A stretch of DNA of 5,794 nucleotides, from assembly GCA_003978805.1 (NCBI GenBank), contig QNYI01000050.1:1-5794 (forward strand), written 5' to 3'. Positions 5,220 to 5,794 of the stretch are shown piece by piece. A program made the position numbers and the translations under genes. The DNA is from Desulfurobacterium sp. Lineage in GTDB: Bacteria > Aquificota > Aquificia > Desulfurobacteriales > Desulfurobacteriaceae. The notes below the pieces were generated by a model. That model had not been told where the DNA came from. It saw only the letters and a list, made by a program, of their open reading frames with translations, and did no database searches. How positions within the stretch are numbered: position 1 is the stretch's first letter; every line of letters begins with the position of its first letter.

Positions 5220-5794
5220 ATGAGAGGGAAGGGAGCTCTGGTTAGAACTTTACTGGTAGCTTCAGTTTCCTGTTTGTTTATTTTGCTTGCTGGAGAAGCT
5301 GAAGCCTTAGAAGTTTATCCAGTAATTTTCTTAGAAAACTCTTCCTCTAATAGTGACCCCTGTAAGAAAAAACATTGCAACTGGATAGAGATTGATAAAA
5401 ATAGTGGGTTTCAGATTGCTGTTGAATGTGATGCAAAAGAAAAGGAAAAGTGCGGAAAGGTTTACGTAGACAGGGACGGGGACGGCAAAGTAGACATAGA
5501 ATTTCTTCCTTCCGGAGCGGTTCTCATTCTTCCTAAGGGAGAAGAAAGGAAAGGAATTTCTAAATGGATTAAGTTAGACGAAAAGAAACCTTACCGAATA
5601 GCCTTTACTTGTAAGTCGGAAGAAAATTGTTCTGAAGTTTACGTAGACAAAAACGGAGATGGAATAGCGGACGAAATAAAATTTTCTTCAGGGTGGACTT
5701 TCGTTCTTAACAACCCTCAGCAACCTCAAAAAACAAAAAGCGAATTCACACCGCCAGAGTTGCCTTATTGTAGAATCATAAGAGCAGATGGTCA
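5220..5794 (+). CDS. secreted protein with cysteine-pair / calcium-loop tandem repeats, 3' end outside the window
   Basis: I do not recognise this family. The frame from ATG 5220 is open to the edge (191 residues plus 2 bases). Residues 1-29 form a clear signal peptide (basic MRGKGALVR, hydrophobic core, cut after GEAEA). Two homologous units follow at about 54-104 and 115-163. Each has Trp-Ile then Asp, an IA[VF]xC segment, a second Cys 6-8 residues on, then VYVD leading into an Asp-rich loop (DRDGDGKVD at 84-92; DKNGDGIAD at 143-151), and a closing F-x-SG-x-IL/VL strand. The loops match the DxDxDG calcium pattern of EF-hand, dockerin and thrombospondin-3 repeats. Seven cysteines are visible in the mature part (48, 53, 70, 78, 131, 137, 184), suggesting disulfides outside the cytosol. 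A Gln/Pro/Lys-rich spacer (165-173) follows. The ribosome site AAGGG (5206-5210) is modest. GC over four counted lines is about 40%. Role unknown; an extracellular or surface structural or adhesion part is a guess. Confidence 0.75.
   Translation, partial: MRGKGALVRTLLVASVSCLFILLAGEAEALEVYPVIFLENSSSNSDPCKKKHCNWIEIDKNSGFQIAVECDAKEKEKCGKVYVDRDGDGKVDIEFLPSGAVLILPKGEERKGISKWIKLDEKKPYRIAFTCKSEENCSEVYVDKNGDGIADEIKFSSGWTFVLNNPQQPQKTKSEFTPPELPYCRIIRADG
5379..5708 (+). repeat. two protein-level tandem repeats within the secreted protein gene
   Basis: Unit 1 is 5379-5531 and unit 2 is 5562-5708. Trp and the first Cys recur at 61-residue spacing and the first loop Asp at 59. The units match in pattern at protein level but have diverged at DNA level, so this is an old duplication and not a recent slippage product. 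Both keep Cys-x2-V-Y-V-D immediately before the Asp-rich loop. Confidence 0.75.

Noticed and set aside
1..5794. CRISPR array, tRNA/rRNA, insertion sequence or replication origin
   Set aside because: I saw no regularly spaced repeats, tRNA-like cloverleaf, transposase motif, terminal inverted repeats or DnaA-box cluster. Reading by eye could miss a degenerate example.

Overview
The window looks like the chromosome of a thermophilic bacterium. The proteins are rich in Lys, Glu, Val and Ile. Arginine is mostly AGG/AGA and isoleucine often ATA. Genes are tightly packed behind strong GGAGG-type ribosome binding sites. The style is compatible with Aquificota, Desulfurobacteriaceae in particular, but that placement is an inference from style and not a database match. 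Every supported gene is on the + strand.

Layout. The end of an unidentified gene (2-70) is followed by three closely spaced genes. They encode a secreted LysM-NlpC/P60 cell-wall hydrolase (103-945), a periplasmic HtrA/Deg protease with two PDZ domains (966-2414) and a short sigma-70 family factor (2421-3392). The gaps are 20 and 6 bases, so this reads as one operon joining wall remodelling, envelope protein quality control and transcription control. A perfect 8-bp hairpin (3397-3417) closes it. A class I fructose-1,6-bisphosphatase (fbp, 3449-4381), the gluconeogenic phosphatase, follows as a single gene with its own terminator overlapping the stop codon.

After about 4400 the base composition changes. 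Four lines counted inside fbp average about 49% GC, against about 33% for the PIN toxin gene (4682-5107). This AT-rich part carries a VapBC-type toxin-antitoxin pair (4472-5107) with a palindrome just upstream that could be its operator. A gene running off the right edge (5220 to beyond 5794) encodes a secreted protein that I do not recognise. It has two tandem repeats, each with a cysteine pair followed six residues later by a DxDxDG-type calcium-binding loop.

The items most worth a second look are that repeat protein and the sigma factor. The sigma factor keeps the usual -35-reading residues but, aligned by eye, has lost several residues that housekeeping sigma factors use around the -10 and extended -10. 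Its co-location with envelope-stress genes suggests a stress regulon. No tRNA, rRNA, CRISPR array, insertion sequence or replication origin was seen, and no gene-free stretch exceeds about 115 bases.
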